The notes: generated by a model not told the origin, from the sequence alone. A stretch of 64,000 nt of DNA from Sphingobacteriales bacterium (GCA_016200915.1 JACQDV010000057.1:27722-91721), one strand, 5' to 3'; shown: positions 8,367 through 18,156, counted from the stretch's first letter. Numbers and translations: made by a program.

Positions 8367-8382
8367 TTTCAGAAACCCGGTG

Positions 8383-9468
8383 TTAGCTTAAATCAATAAC
8401 CTGGAACGGAATGGATAATTGGCCAAGCGAGTTTTTGATTCTTTCTTTATGCGTATCGGTAATAAATACCTGTGCATTGTTTTCTAAACATACCCGGCGA
8501 AGTAAATTATCCATTCGCTGATCATCTAATTTTTCAAAAACATCATCCAGTAAAAGGAGCGGAGCAAAACCTTTATTGTCTTTTAAAACATCAAATTCAG
8601 CCAGCTTCAAAGCAAACAGCAAACTTTTACGCTGACCCTGCGAAGCGACCGATTTAAATATTTGTTCATTTAATTGTATTTGCAGGTCATCTTTATGTAT
8701 TCCGGTATTTGATCGCTGCAAGGCAAAATCTTTTTGTCTGTACTGTTCAATCAGCGATTCAAATGAAAAATCATTTAGCTGGCTTTCGTACTGCAGGGAT
8801 ACTGTTTCATTGTTATCTGCAATGTCAACGTAAAGTTTTTGAACTTTCGGAATAAAAGATGCTAAAAATTCTTTTCTTTTGGTATGAATTATATTGGCAG
8901 GCTGTATTAGCTGATGGTCTATAATGTCAAGCAGGTTCCAGTCTGTTTTACCGGTTTCAGCAACCGATCTTAATAAACTGTTTCGTTGCTGTAATACTTT
9001 GGTATAGATAATAAGATGCTGCAGGTAATCAGCATCCAGTTGCGATAACATGGTATCAAGAAACTTTCTTCGTTCTTCACTTCCTCCGGTAATTAATTCA
9101 ACATCATCCGGTGCAATCATTACACAGGTAAACTGACCAATATGCGATGAAAACTTTTCGTACAATACATCATTTAATGAAATTTCTTTTCTGCCGGAAC
9201 CCCGATAGACAGCAACTACCTTCTGATCTTCTCCCTGTTTTTCGAAAAGGCCTTCAACCCGAAAACCTTCTTTGTTGAATTGTGTTGCCTGCGGATCAGT
9301 ATTACTGAAATAACTTTTTGTAAAGCTGAGATAGTGGATGGCATCAATCAGGTTAGTTTTACCAATACCATTTCTACCAGTAATTGCCACAATTTTCCCG
9401 TTAAAATCGAAAGAACGAAAATCGTAGTTCTTAAATTGGGTTAATGATATTTTCTTCAGCAAAAGCAT
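8383..9468 (-). CDS. recF: DNA replication and repair protein RecF
   Basis: A 361-residue SMC-like ATPase that helps load RecA at gaps. The N-terminus has the Walker A motif GRNGIGKTNLIDAI near residue 32. The C-terminal half shows the ABC signature-like KSVASQGQRKSLLFALKLAE and Walker B LLLLDDVFEKLD, followed by the D-loop region. The frame continues upstream to 9519, but MLLLKKISLTQFKNY at 9468 fits the conserved RecF N-terminus and usual length, so that start is preferred. It is convergent with the OmpA gene and lacks dnaA, dnaN or gyrB neighbours, as is common in Bacteroidota. Confidence 0.93.
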   Translation of the reverse strand: MLLLKKISLTQFKNYDFRSFDFNGKIVAITGRNGIGKTNLIDAIHYLSFTKSYFSNTDPQATQFNKEGFRVEGLFEKQGEDQKVVAVYRGSGRKEISLNDVLYEKFSSHIGQFTCVMIAPDDVELITGGSEERRKFLDTMLSQLDADYLQHLIIYTKVLQQRNSLLRSVAETGKTDWNLLDIIDHQLIQPANIIHTKRKEFLASFIPKVQKLYVDIADNNETVSLQYESQLNDFSFESLIEQYRQKDFALQRSNTGIHKDDLQIQLNEQIFKSVASQGQRKSLLFALKLAEFDVLKDNKGFAPLLLLDDVFEKLDDQRMDNLLRRVCLENNAQVFITDTHKERIKNSLGQLSIPFQVIDLS

Positions 9469-9543
9469 TCCCCTGCAATATAATTTAGTTTGAAATGAAG
9501 TGGTAATAAAAAACGGCATACTCCCCGGGGACTATCAAAATAA

Positions 9544-10020
9544 TTATTTCTGCAAATTGTAAACTTCATAGGGGCAATTACATTTACAGGATGTATCTGG
9601 TATTATAAACAGAGAGATGGTTTGCTTACGGGAATGAAGTGAGGAATTTTGTGGTATTAAAACCTGGCAATTCCATTGTTCATATATGTCAACCAGGTTA
9701 ATGTGGAAATTAAATGTATTAGCCGGGTTTTTAATTAAGGTATCAACGGATGCAGAATATCTTGTTTTATAAACCAGTTTGTCATCGGTATAAAAAGAAA
9801 ATTCCGTTGCTGAGATAATAAGTTTTTTAACCGGTAATAGATTTTCATGTTTTTCATTATCCGATAATATCCAAACTCCGGTTATTTTTATTGCTGAACT
9901 ATCAGCCGTAGTTGCATTTTTTTGTTGAGTTTTATTACAGGAAGAATTTATCAGGGAAGTTTTTCCGGCAATGGAAGCGCCGGTAATCAGCAGTAAGGTA
10001 AGTTTTAAGATAAAGCCCAT
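9544..10020 (-). CDS. hypothetical exported protein
   Basis: A 158-residue protein that I do not recognise. From the ATG at 10020 it begins MGFILKLTLLLITGASIAG, a good signal peptide; the frame also extends to 10080 but that adds a non-signal-like leader. The middle portion (KITGVWILSDNEKHENLLPVKKLIISATEFSFYTDDK, seen in part as KITGVWILSD) resembles lipocalin-like or META-type small beta proteins that compare a measured state with a default, but this is a weak impression. The C-terminus is cysteine-rich (CKCNC). It is 75 bp upstream of recF on the same strand. Confidence 0.6.
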   Translation of the reverse strand: MGFILKLTLLLITGASIAGKTSLINSSCNKTQQKNATTADSSAIKITGVWILSDNEKHENLLPVKKLIISATEFSFYTDDKLVYKTRYSASVDTLIKNPANTFNFHINLVDIYEQWNCQVLIPQNSSLHSRKQTISLFIIPDTSCKCNCPYEVYNLQK

Positions 10021-10246
10021 GATATGAAAAGTTGTACTTAATGGCTTCTTTAAATCTACTACTATTTTTTGGTAATACAATCAACCGGACAAAAATGTCA
10101 TGTTGCATATATCAATATTGTAAGTGCCAATTACAATTTTTCATTTTGTTCAACTGAAGCACAGGCTTTGAAATGTGCGACGCCTCTATCGCTAAATCAG
10201 GGCTGAAAAAGCCGGGAACATTAAAAAATCAGGCAGTTGTAAACTG

Positions 10247-10276
10247 TTTTCTGCAAGCTGAAATCCCTTATCTTTG
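10247..10276 (+). promoter_or_regulatory. candidate promoter of pdhA
   Basis: TATCTTTG at 10269-10276 fits the TANNTTTG -7 box. TTTT at 10247-10250, 18 bp upstream, is a near match to the -33 TTTG. The interval 10021-10312 otherwise shows no gene or strong structure. The leader would be about 30 nt. Confidence 0.5.
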
Positions 10277-10312
10277 CCCCTCCCAAAATCAGCCTTTTGG
10301 GGGTATTCATCT

Positions 10313-11305
10313 ATGGCTACAAAGTTTACTAAAGAAACGTATTTGTACTGGTATGAATTAATGCTGCTGCTCCGCAAGTTTGAAGAAAAAGCAGGACAAT
10401 TGTATGGTATGCAAAAGATTCGTGGTTTTTGCCACCTGTATATTGGGCAGGAAGCATTAGCTGCGGGAGCAATGACTGCTACTAAGCCTGAAGATACTTT
10501 CATTACAGCCTATCGTGATCATGGATTGGCAATTGCTAAAGGAATTACTGCCAGGGCCTGTATGGCCGAGTTGTATGGTAAGGCAACAGGTTGTTCAAAA
10601 GGAAAGGGTGGAAGTATGCACTTTTTTGGAGTGAAGGAAAGATTCTTTGGTGGTCATGGTATTGTAGGTGCACAGATAGGAACAGGTGCCGGTTTAGCAT
10701 TTGCAGAAAGATATAAAGGAACTGATTTTGTTTCGCTCACTTTCTTTGGTGATGGTGCTGCCCGCCAGGGTATCTTGCATGAAACATTCAACATGGCGAT
10801 GACCTGGAAGTTGCCGGTGATATTTATTTGCGAAAACAATAACTATGCAATGGGTACTTCAGTTGAACGTACCAGTAACGTAGTTGATATTTATAAATTA
10901 GCCGATGCTTATGATATGCCGGGTGATAGTGTGGATGGAATGAGTCCGGAAGCCGTACACGAAGGGGTGGCCCGTGCGGTGAAGAGAGCAAGAGAGGGTG
11001 GCGGCCCAACTTTATTGGAAATTAAAACCTATCGTTATCGTGGACACTCTATGAGTGATCCTCAGAAATACCGTACTAAAGAAGAAGTAGAAGAATATAA
11101 ACAACGTGACCCGATTGAACATTGTCACCGTGTGCTGGTAAGTGATTTTGGTGTGGCGGAATCAGAAATTGAAGCCATCAATGAAAGAGTAAGATTAGAA
11201 GTAGAAGATTGTGTGAAGTTTGCTGAAGAAAGTCCGTGGCCAAGTGATGATGAATTGCTGAAGGATGTATATGTGCAGGAAGATTATCCTTTTATTGTTG
11301 ATTAA
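10313..11305 (+). CDS. pdhA: pyruvate dehydrogenase E1 component, alpha subunit
   Basis: The alpha chain of the thiamine-diphosphate-dependent E1, which decarboxylates pyruvate and passes acetyl to E2. It has 330 residues from the ATG at 10313 (MATKFTKETYLYWYELM); the frame extends 13 codons further up but that part overlaps the promoter. The ThDP motif starts at GDGAARQGILHE and ends ENNNYAMG. The phosphorylation-loop region reads RYRGHSMSDPQKYR, and the N-terminal HLYIGQEA motif is typical. The partner beta subunit is not adjacent but lies at 42561-43544, so E1 is encoded at two loci. Genes downstream (TPR protein, ribH) start after a 53-bp gap. Confidence 0.94.
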   Translation: MATKFTKETYLYWYELMLLLRKFEEKAGQLYGMQKIRGFCHLYIGQEALAAGAMTATKPEDTFITAYRDHGLAIAKGITARACMAELYGKATGCSKGKGGSMHFFGVKERFFGGHGIVGAQIGTGAGLAFAERYKGTDFVSLTFFGDGAARQGILHETFNMAMTWKLPVIFICENNNYAMGTSVERTSNVVDIYKLADAYDMPGDSVDGMSPEAVHEGVARAVKRAREGGGPTLLEIKTYRYRGHSMSDPQKYRTKEEVEEYKQRDPIEHCHRVLVSDFGVAESEIEAINERVRLEVEDCVKFAEESPWPSDDELLKDVYVQEDYPFIVD

Positions 11306-11358
11306 GTTTTATCTCAACAATTATTCATTTAAACAACAAATCAAACTAAACAATAAAA

Positions 11359-12084
11359 ATGAGCGAAAAGCAAAAGCTTTCCCACCGATTGGCTGAAGAG
11401 GCACCTGCCATTAAAAAGGCACTGGGTTTTTGGGAGAAGTACTCTAAGATGATTATTTATGTAAGTGCTGCCATCATCATTTTAGGTGGCGGGTACTTAG
11501 TTTATAAATATATGTTTGTTAATCCTGCTAACGAAAAGGCAAATGATGCTGTTTATACTTTGCAGGATACATACGAGCAAATGATAAACGCACAAACAGA
11601 CAGTGCCAGAACTGCTTTGGCCGATAAAGTATTAAATGGTGATGCACAAACTACCGGTGCTCTTAAGTTTTTAAGCAAACATAGCCGTACGGATGCAGCT
11701 AACCTGGCTCATTTTTATGCTGGCCGTGCTTATATTGAAAAAAATGATTTTAAAAATGCTATCAAACAATTAGAAGCTTTTAATGCACACGGGGCAGATC
11801 AACCCGCAACAGCAGCATTAAAATTATTAGGTGATTGTTATATGCAGGATGGACAAAAAGAGAAAGGAGCTGAAACATATAAAAAAGCCGGGACATTGAA
11901 TGATAAAGATGAAAATTTTTCTTCTGAATGTTTGTATTATGCAGGTCAGGCTTATGAAACAGCAGGCAAAACTGATGAGGCAATTAAAGCTTATCAAATT
12001 ATAAAAGATAAATATCCAAAAACTCAAAGAGGTTTTAGTGTTGATAAATACTTAGCCCGTTTGGGTGTAATTACCAAAGACTAA
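11359..12084 (+). CDS. tetratricopeptide-repeat membrane protein
   Basis: A 241-residue protein with a cytoplasmic N-terminus (MSEKQKLSHRLAEE), one membrane span at about residues 32-54 (MIIYVSAAIIILGGGYLVYK) and a periplasmic region of helical repeats. At least two TPR units can be seen (AHFYAGRAYIEKNDFKNAIK, then AALKLLGDCYMQDGQKEKGA and ECLYYAGQAYETAGKTDEAI). The layout is like YfgM-type periplasmic chaperone-associated proteins, but direct orthology is not claimed. Its stop overlaps the ribH start (TAATG), so the pair is translationally coupled. Confidence 0.82.
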   Translation: MSEKQKLSHRLAEEAPAIKKALGFWEKYSKMIIYVSAAIIILGGGYLVYKYMFVNPANEKANDAVYTLQDTYEQMINAQTDSARTALADKVLNGDAQTTGALKFLSKHSRTDAANLAHFYAGRAYIEKNDFKNAIKQLEAFNAHGADQPATAALKLLGDCYMQDGQKEKGAETYKKAGTLNDKDENFSSECLYYAGQAYETAGKTDEAIKAYQIIKDKYPKTQRGFSVDKYLARLGVITKD

Positions 12085-12569
12085 TGGCAGAAGTAACTAA
12101 AAGTAATTTATATACTACAGGCATCCCGCACATACAGGATGCCTGTATCATTATTGTACGTACCGAATGGAATGCGGCGATAGTGGATGAACTGGAGAAT
12201 GGTGTTAGAAGACTCTTGGCTGATTATAAGATAAAGAATGTTGTTACTGTAACCGTTCCGGGTTGTTTTGAAATTCCTTTTGGTATAAAAAGTTACTGGG
12301 ATAAGCATAAAACTAAAAAGAAGAAAAAGCCGGATGCCTTTATTGCATTAGGAACTGTTATTCGTGGAGACACGCCGCATTTTGATTATGTATGCAAAGC
12401 AGTTACTGATGGTGTGGTGCAATTGAATTTGATGCTTCCTGTTCCTTCTATTTTTGGTGTATTGACTGTAGATAATCAACAACAAGCCGAAGAAAGAATA
12501 GGAGGTAAGCATGGACATAAAGGAGAAGAAGCAGCACTGACTGCATTAAAGATGATTGCTATATCATGA
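12084..12569 (+). CDS. ribH: 6,7-dimethyl-8-ribityllumazine synthase
   Basis: Condenses 5-amino-6-ribitylaminouracil with 3,4-dihydroxybutanone phosphate, the penultimate riboflavin step. The 161-residue protein shows the family signatures VPGCFEIPFGIK, ALGTVIRGDTPHFDYVC with the catalytic His, and GVLTVDNQQQAEERIGGK followed by HGHKGEEAALTALKM. Family members form pentamers or icosahedral 60-mers. The start ATG overlaps the stop of the TPR gene, and its own stop overlaps the start of a small lipoprotein gene by four bases. No FMN riboswitch or other rib gene is visible nearby. Confidence 0.95.
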   Translation: MAEVTKSNLYTTGIPHIQDACIIIVRTEWNAAIVDELENGVRRLLADYKIKNVVTVTVPGCFEIPFGIKSYWDKHKTKKKKKPDAFIALGTVIRGDTPHFDYVCKAVTDGVVQLNLMLPVPSIFGVLTVDNQQQAEERIGGKHGHKGEEAALTALKMIAIS

Positions 12570-13009
12570 TTAAATTATTTTTATACAGTTGTACTATAAT
12601 TACATTACTATCCTGTAATTCAAGCGATTTAACAAAGGAGATAAAAGTAACAGCTTCCTCAGATACAGTTATCCCAAAAGATTCTATGAAATCGGCAATA
12701 ATTCAGGATTCTGCAGATACTTTACTGCAAACACGAATTTGGAAAAAAATATCTGAAATAACTGAAATTAAAGAAGCGGATAAATATATTGATTCGATTA
12801 GTAAGCATAAAAATCATATAGCTTTTTTGTGGGACGGTTATAATAAAGATTCAAGTGTTTATGTAGTACAGGCTGGATATGACAATGATATTCGTTTTGA
12901 GAACTATTATTGGTTATATGTAAATCCTAAAACACTTCAGGTAAAATTTTATGACGTGGGAACTGACAGTGCTTATACAGTAGAGGATTTCAGGAAATTA
13001 AAAAAGTGA
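12566..13009 (+). CDS. hypothetical lipoprotein
   Basis: A 147-residue protein that I do not recognise. It starts with a short signal sequence ending in the lipobox LLSC (Cys17) and a Ser/Asp linker typical of Bacteroidota surface lipoproteins. The mature part is rich in charged residues and includes KHKNHIAFLWDGYNKDSSVY and YYWLYVNPKTLQVKFYD, which resemble small beta-sheet domains of unknown function. It overlaps ribH by four bases (ATGA) and ends 11 bp before the Fe-S protein gene, so it sits inside a tight operon. Confidence 0.7.
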   Translation: MIKLFLYSCTIITLLSCNSSDLTKEIKVTASSDTVIPKDSMKSAIIQDSADTLLQTRIWKKISEITEIKEADKYIDSISKHKNHIAFLWDGYNKDSSVYVVQAGYDNDIRFENYYWLYVNPKTLQVKFYDVGTDSAYTVEDFRKLKK

Positions 13010-13020
13010 GAATATAAGCT

Positions 13021-13743
13021 ATGAACGTACAAATATTTATACCTTGTTTTGTTGACCAGTTATATCCAGAAACTGCTTTCAATATGGTGAAAGTATTGGA
13101 TAAAGCTGGTTGCAAAGTTTCTTATAATACCAATCAAACCTGTTGCGGACAACCTGCATTTAATGCTGGTTTTTGGGATGAATCAAAAGCTGTGTGTAGT
13201 AAATTTCTGAAAGACTTTAATGGTTCTGATTATGTAGTTGCTCCCAGTGCATCTTGTACAGGCTTTGTTAGAAATTATTACAGCAAATTATTTGATAATT
13301 CTTCCCTGCATAATGAAGTAAAAGATTTGCAAAAACGTTTGTTTGAGTTTAGTGAGTTTATGACGGATATATTGAAAGTGGAAGATGTTGGTGCTACCTT
13401 AAATGGCAAAGCTACTTATCACGATAGCTGTGCTGGTTTAAGGGAATGTAAAATAAAAGAAGCCCCAAGAAAATTATTAAGTAAAGTAAAAGGATTGGAA
13501 TTGGTAGAGATGAATGATGTAGAAACTTGCTGTGGTTTTGGTGGGACTTTCGCTGTTAAGTTTGATGCTATCTCAGTAGCCATGGCCGATCAGAAAATAA
13601 CCAATGCACTGGAAACAGGTGCTCAATATATAATCTCTACCGATTTAAGTTGTTTAATGCATATTGACGGGGTAATAAAAAACAAAGGACTTAATCTTCG
13701 TACACTGCATATTGCGGATGTGCTGGCGAATGAAGTTAAATAG
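13021..13743 (+). CDS. (Fe-S)-binding protein, LutA/YkgE family
   Basis: A 240-residue cytoplasmic protein with two copies of the cysteine-rich CCG domain: IPCFVD with NQTCCGQPAFNAG in the first half and YHDSCAGLRE with VETCCGFGGTFAVKF in the second. This two-CCG arrangement is that of LutA/YkgE (lactate-oxidation complex) and of heterodisulfide-reductase-like subunits. No lutB or lutC partner is adjacent, so its electron-transfer partner is unknown. It ends the run from the TPR gene (11359) onward. The function as a redox protein is well supported, lactate use is not. Confidence 0.85.
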   Translation: MNVQIFIPCFVDQLYPETAFNMVKVLDKAGCKVSYNTNQTCCGQPAFNAGFWDESKAVCSKFLKDFNGSDYVVAPSASCTGFVRNYYSKLFDNSSLHNEVKDLQKRLFEFSEFMTDILKVEDVGATLNGKATYHDSCAGLRECKIKEAPRKLLSKVKGLELVEMNDVETCCGFGGTFAVKFDAISVAMADQKITNALETGAQYIISTDLSCLMHIDGVIKNKGLNLRTLHIADVLANEVK

Positions 13744-13819
13744 TATAGAAATCCTGACGGGTACTACTTTTTAAAACTTTTATACTCTTATTTACGTAAG
13801 TTGAATAAACTTTCAACAC

Positions 13820-15112
13820 GTGAAAAAAATCACCCCTTTTCTGTGTTTTGTAATAATACTGGCTTCCTGCAAACAGGAAAAAGTAGTTATTGCAGATTCC
13901 GCTTTTACAGATAGTCTTATTGCCAATTATACGTTACCAGCTGCCATAAAAGCTAACGAAGATGAATTACAATTTTGGTTGAGCAGGATTAAGCCTCAAA
14001 CACCGGACATTGTAAACGATGCCAGGTATGCATCAACCCTTGCTGCAAGGTTTACTTTGCTGGGCGATATTACAGATATTAAAAAATCTGATAGTGTTTT
14101 AAAAAGATTAGATGCCGCTTTCAGTCATAAGGAAGCATCTCCAAATGTTAGCCTTCTGGCAAATGCTATTCGTCAACACAGATTTAAAGAGGCTGAAACG
14201 TACCTCGAAAAAGCAAGGACGATCGGGATAAAGAAATACGAAGTTTTTTCTCTTGGATTTGATGTGGATTTTGAACTGGGCCGCTATGACCAGGCGCAAG
14301 CAGAACTAAGGGTTATACGATCGTCTGATGATTATGGTTATTTTTTCCGTAAATCAAAATGGGAGCACTTTAAAGGAAATATGGATAGTGCTATAGCAGC
14401 TATGTACAAAGCTACAGAACTGGCTCGTTCTAATGATTGGCTCCGGTTAGCAGCTTTGTCCAATGAAGCAGATCTGTGTATACATAACGGTGAACTGGAA
14501 AAAGCCTATGAACTGTACCAGCAATCAGTAAAAATAAATGCGGCCGACTATCATAGTATCACAGCTATAGGATGGATCGCATTGGTACATGATAAAAACG
14601 ATTCATTAGCTGAAAAAATATTTCAGTTTGTGCATTCAAAAATAAAATCACCTGATCCCTTATTCAAACTATATCAAATGGCGCAGGGGAAAAAGGATAC
14701 TGTATTGGAAAAAAGATATGCCACTGAATTTGCCAACCAGGCAAATGATAGTTTATATGGCAATATGTACAATAAATATTTAATTGAAATTTATACCGGT
14801 ATATTAAAAGATCCGGCAAAAGCAGAAGCCATTGCTAAAAAAGAAATTGAAGGCCGGTCAACACCACAAACGTATGCGTGGTATGCGTACAGCCTTTTAA
14901 CAAACAATAAAAAAGAAGAAGCCTATAAAGTATATGAGCAATTTGTTTCCGGCAAACCATTAGAAGGATTAGAACTTTACTGGATGGGTAAATTGATGCA
15001 AACCTTTAATAAAGGATACAACGCAATGGAATTCTTTAAAGCAGCTCATAAAAACAGGTATGATTTAAGCCCTGCTATGGCCGATGATCTGGAAAACGAA
15101 TTAAAGGAATAA
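13820..15112 (+). CDS. TPR-like lipoprotein beside the HupE/TonB/DUF4331 block
   Basis: A 430-residue lipoprotein. It begins at a GTG (MKKITPFLCFVIILASC, lipobox LASC, Cys17). The rest is alpha-helical with recognisable tetratricopeptide units, e.g. EAETYLEKARTIGIKKYEVF, FELGRYDQAQAELRVI, ELEKAYELYQQSVKINAADY and a C-terminal ELYWMGKLMQTFNKGYNAME. Such proteins scaffold envelope complexes. It converges on the HupE gene with a 12-bp overlap of the 3' ends. From memory of Bacteroidota gene orders, TPR proteins are often found with HupE and DUF4331 genes, so I tentatively include it in that block; this is inference. Confidence 0.75.
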   Translation: MKKITPFLCFVIILASCKQEKVVIADSAFTDSLIANYTLPAAIKANEDELQFWLSRIKPQTPDIVNDARYASTLAARFTLLGDITDIKKSDSVLKRLDAAFSHKEASPNVSLLANAIRQHRFKEAETYLEKARTIGIKKYEVFSLGFDVDFELGRYDQAQAELRVIRSSDDYGYFFRKSKWEHFKGNMDSAIAAMYKATELARSNDWLRLAALSNEADLCIHNGELEKAYELYQQSVKINAADYHSITAIGWIALVHDKNDSLAEKIFQFVHSKIKSPDPLFKLYQMAQGKKDTVLEKRYATEFANQANDSLYGNMYNKYLIEIYTGILKDPAKAEAIAKKEIEGRSTPQTYAWYAYSLLTNNKKEEAYKVYEQFVSGKPLEGLELYWMGKLMQTFNKGYNAMEFFKAAHKNRYDLSPAMADDLENELKE

Positions 15113-15787
15113 TCGCTGAACGGTCCAGTAAGCTGCAATACAAACAATAATTACAGATAATGGAATTACAATGGCTTTACGGTAATACGGTTTATCAGCA
15201 AAAGGTTTTCCAAATAAAATAAAAGCAGAAAGTATAACGGTGATCTGCCCCAATTCAACACCTACATTAAACATTACTAAAGAACTTAAATACGCATTTA
15301 GAGGTAATCCAAGTTTTCCCAATGCATTGGCAAAGCCCATTCCATGTATCAGGCCAAATAAAAAAACAACGGCAATACGGGAAGTTTTTATCCTGGGAGA
15401 AAAAATATTTTCCAGCGCTACATACATAATGGATAAAGCTATAACTGGTTCTACAATTTTAGGTGAGGGTGTGATAACATGATAGATAGCTAACCCTAAA
15501 GTAATAGAATGTGCAACAGTAAAAGCCGTTGCTTGCCATAACACAGGTTTTAATTTCGGGCTAAGTAAATAAAGGCTTAATACAAATAGAATATGATCGA
15601 AACCCAGGGGTAATATATGTTTGTAGCCCAGCTTTAGATATAAGATGGCTGCATCTCCTTTCGACATTTTTTCTAATTCATTCACCACATCATGTGCCCA
15701 TAATGGTTGACTCATTAGCAGAAACAGTATTAAAAATCCTGTGAGTTTGCTAAATGACGTTCTTTTTTTTATTGTACAATTATTCAT
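15101..15787 (-). CDS. HupE/UreJ-family membrane protein (putative metal permease)
   Basis: A 228-residue inner-membrane protein. After a signal-like first segment ending PLWAHD, it has about six membrane spans. The family hallmark is seen as LGYKHILPLGFDHILFVLSL near residue 55, with His and Asp suited to metal binding, then AFTVAHSITLGLA and LIHGMGFA. HupE/UreJ proteins are nickel or cobalt permeases where studied. It lies 17 bp after the TonB receptor on the same strand, so an outer-membrane receptor and an inner-membrane permease are probably coexpressed. No urease or hydrogenase gene is in the window, so the metal and the user are unknown. Confidence 0.85.
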   Translation of the reverse strand: MNNCTIKKRTSFSKLTGFLILFLLMSQPLWAHDVVNELEKMSKGDAAILYLKLGYKHILPLGFDHILFVLSLYLLSPKLKPVLWQATAFTVAHSITLGLAIYHVITPSPKIVEPVIALSIMYVALENIFSPRIKTSRIAVVFLFGLIHGMGFANALGKLGLPLNAYLSSLVMFNVGVELGQITVILSAFILFGKPFADKPYYRKAIVIPLSVIIVCIAAYWTVQRLFL

Positions 15788-15804
15788 ACAGTATCAGTGG
15801 CTTT

Positions 15805-18039
15805 TTAGAAGAGCACAGCAAATTTTACTTTAAAGAAAAAGGGAATGCCTGGTGTAAAATGCAATTCACTTACCGGGTTTGTTTCATTCTTCAATCTTGT
15901 TTCGGTGTCAAACTGCGCTTCATTCCATTGTTTATTAAAAATATTTTCAAGAGTTATTCCAATTTCATATTTTGGCTTACTATAGTTTATAGTTCCATCT
16001 AATAAAAAATATCCTTTGGCAATTACACTATTATCTTCACTGGCCGGCCAGTCTTTTATATAACGGTAACTCAATCCGCCATTAAATCCCTGTTTTGCCT
16101 TATAAAACAAACCTCCCACACTGGTAACAGCAGGGGCAAGCGGAATATAGTTCTGTCCTTTAGGTTCATCAATTGATCTTGGCTTAGTTAAATTGATATT
16201 TACAGTGGCAAATAAATGATCAGTGAACTGGTAACGGCCAATAATATCAACACCGGTACGCCTTGTTTTTCCACTGGGTTTTATTATGCCTTCATCACCC
16301 ACATATACAAACTCCTGCTGCAAATACAAATACCAGGCGGCTACATTTAATAAAAGTTTATCGGTTGGTTTTAAAATAATCCCTAAATCGGCCCCATAAG
16401 CAGCCGGTAATATTTGAGAACCACTATTGGCAACAACAACCCGTGTATCATTCGAATGAAAACCTTTTCCTGCTTTTACATACACCTGTGTTGATTTGCT
16501 AATGGAGTATTGTATATTTAATTTAGGACTTATAATTGTTTTGTTGCGGGATGGCGATGGGTTGCTGCTAAGTTTATCAAAATAACTGTTATTAAAATAA
16601 TCATCTCTTAATCCCACATTAATATTCCATTTGCGGTTGCTGATTTGTTTTTCAATAAAAACAAAAGCATTGACTTCTCTGAGGTTACCCAATTTTATAT
16701 TTTCTAAAAACTCCCTTTTTACCACATGGGCCAGTGTTGTATTTTGTGTAGCATCATACCTTATTCCGGCTGCGCAGGTTCCTGTTATTGTCCAGTCATT
16801 ATAATTTTTCTTAGAACTGAGTTTGGATAGATAACCAAAAATATTTCTTGCTTCTTTTTGATTTATTTTATCGCCGTTAACCGGGTCGTTAAAAAAAAAA
16901 GTAAAATCAGAATATAAATTGAATTTATAACGGCTGTAATAAGCCTGGTTTTCCCAATTCAATCCATTATTAAAAGAATGATTTACGATTAAATTGGCAT
17001 TGTAACGGGAAGTATTACCGCCTTCACTTGGGTCAATAGAACCAAAGCGGTCAATCATTCCGCTTTCAACTGCCCTGGTAGGCACTTGTCCGCTGGCATC
17101 CCATTTACTTTTAAATGTGGAAGCGGAGAAACTAAGTTTTGTATTTTCAGTGATCGCTAAATTATATTTTCCAAAAATATTAATACGGTTAAAATTTTGT
17201 TTGCTGATTGTTGCTCCGTCTGTGTAATTAAATTCACCGGCGAGATAAGCACTTTGCTTCACTTTATCTTTTTTTAACAGATCAAGTATCGCCAGTGTAC
17301 GGAACGTATTAAACCTTCCAGCTTCTATCTGCACACGACTTTTATCAATAGCATTGAAAGTGGAAAAACTTACATAGCCTGCCGTATTTAAATTTCCATG
17401 TGAAGTATAGTAAGGTCCTGTTCCAAAATCAATATTATTCACTGTTTCAGGAATAATAAAATGTGAATCAGCATAACCCTGCCCGTGTGCATGACTTACC
17501 ATATTCACCGGTAACCCATCTACGCTTACCTGTACATCTGTACCATGGTCGCAATCAAAACCACGTAAAAATATTTGCTCTGCTTTACCGCCGCCGGCAT
17601 GTTGTGCCACAAATAATCCTGGTACCAAACGCATCAGTTCCTGTGAGTTTTTTACGGGGCGAAGATCCAGGTCAATCTTACTAATAGTTTTAAAAATAGC
17701 ATTAGCTCCTCCGGAAGAAAGAAGAGTGATTTCTTTTAAATTGATATTTCCCCTTTCTAAAGCAACAACAATAAGTTTGTTGTTTTCTATTTCCGTTTGT
17801 TTGGTTGTATAGCCAATAGAAGTAATAGTGAGGTTTAATTTTTCACTGGAAGAAGCAACAGAAAAGTTTCCCTGTTTATCTGTTAAAATGTTTTTATTTA
17901 ATTCTTTTATTTCAATAACAGCCGCTTCCAAAGGTTCTTTGGTTAATGCATCAATAACCTGGCCTTTAAACTTTGTTTGGGCAAACAAAGTGCTGCACAG
18001 TAAAATGCCCGTTAGTATCAGAAATAATTTATGTTTCAT
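15805..18039 (-). CDS. TonB-dependent receptor, probably for a metal
   Basis: A 744-residue outer-membrane receptor. From the ATG at 18039 it has a signal peptide (MKHKLFLILTGILLCSTLFAQ), a carboxypeptidase-regulatory-like domain (about 22-105), a plug domain (about 115-225) and a 22-strand-type barrel ending in FFFKVKFAVLF. The plug holds a His/Asp/Cys-rich stretch (GFDCDHGTD and VSHAHGQGYADSHF) that suggests metal or metal-chelate handling. There is no SusD partner. HupE follows by 17 bp; a small His-containing exported protein precedes by 117 bp. The metal specificity is inference from the His motif and the HupE neighbour. Confidence 0.88.
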   Translation of the reverse strand: MKHKLFLILTGILLCSTLFAQTKFKGQVIDALTKEPLEAAVIEIKELNKNILTDKQGNFSVASSSEKLNLTITSIGYTTKQTEIENNKLIVVALERGNINLKEITLLSSGGANAIFKTISKIDLDLRPVKNSQELMRLVPGLFVAQHAGGGKAEQIFLRGFDCDHGTDVQVSVDGLPVNMVSHAHGQGYADSHFIIPETVNNIDFGTGPYYTSHGNLNTAGYVSFSTFNAIDKSRVQIEAGRFNTFRTLAILDLLKKDKVKQSAYLAGEFNYTDGATISKQNFNRINIFGKYNLAITENTKLSFSASTFKSKWDASGQVPTRAVESGMIDRFGSIDPSEGGNTSRYNANLIVNHSFNNGLNWENQAYYSRYKFNLYSDFTFFFNDPVNGDKINQKEARNIFGYLSKLSSKKNYNDWTITGTCAAGIRYDATQNTTLAHVVKREFLENIKLGNLREVNAFVFIEKQISNRKWNINVGLRDDYFNNSYFDKLSSNPSPSRNKTIISPKLNIQYSISKSTQVYVKAGKGFHSNDTRVVVANSGSQILPAAYGADLGIILKPTDKLLLNVAAWYLYLQQEFVYVGDEGIIKPSGKTRRTGVDIIGRYQFTDHLFATVNINLTKPRSIDEPKGQNYIPLAPAVTSVGGLFYKAKQGFNGGLSYRYIKDWPASEDNSVIAKGYFLLDGTINYSKPKYEIGITLENIFNKQWNEAQFDTETRLKNETNPVSELHFTPGIPFFFKVKFAVLF

Positions 18040-18156
18040 AACCAGTTTTAAATAACCAATATTCAGCAATGGCTTTTTAATTTAATATGCCAATGCATCA
18101 CTCATCATCCTTTCTTCAAACAAAAGGATTTGTTTATTTTTTAATCATTAAACTGG

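Noticed and set aside
10192..10503. 103-residue minus-strand frame over the pdhA promoter and start
   Set aside because: Overlaps a certain gene and its promoter; no signal or domain.
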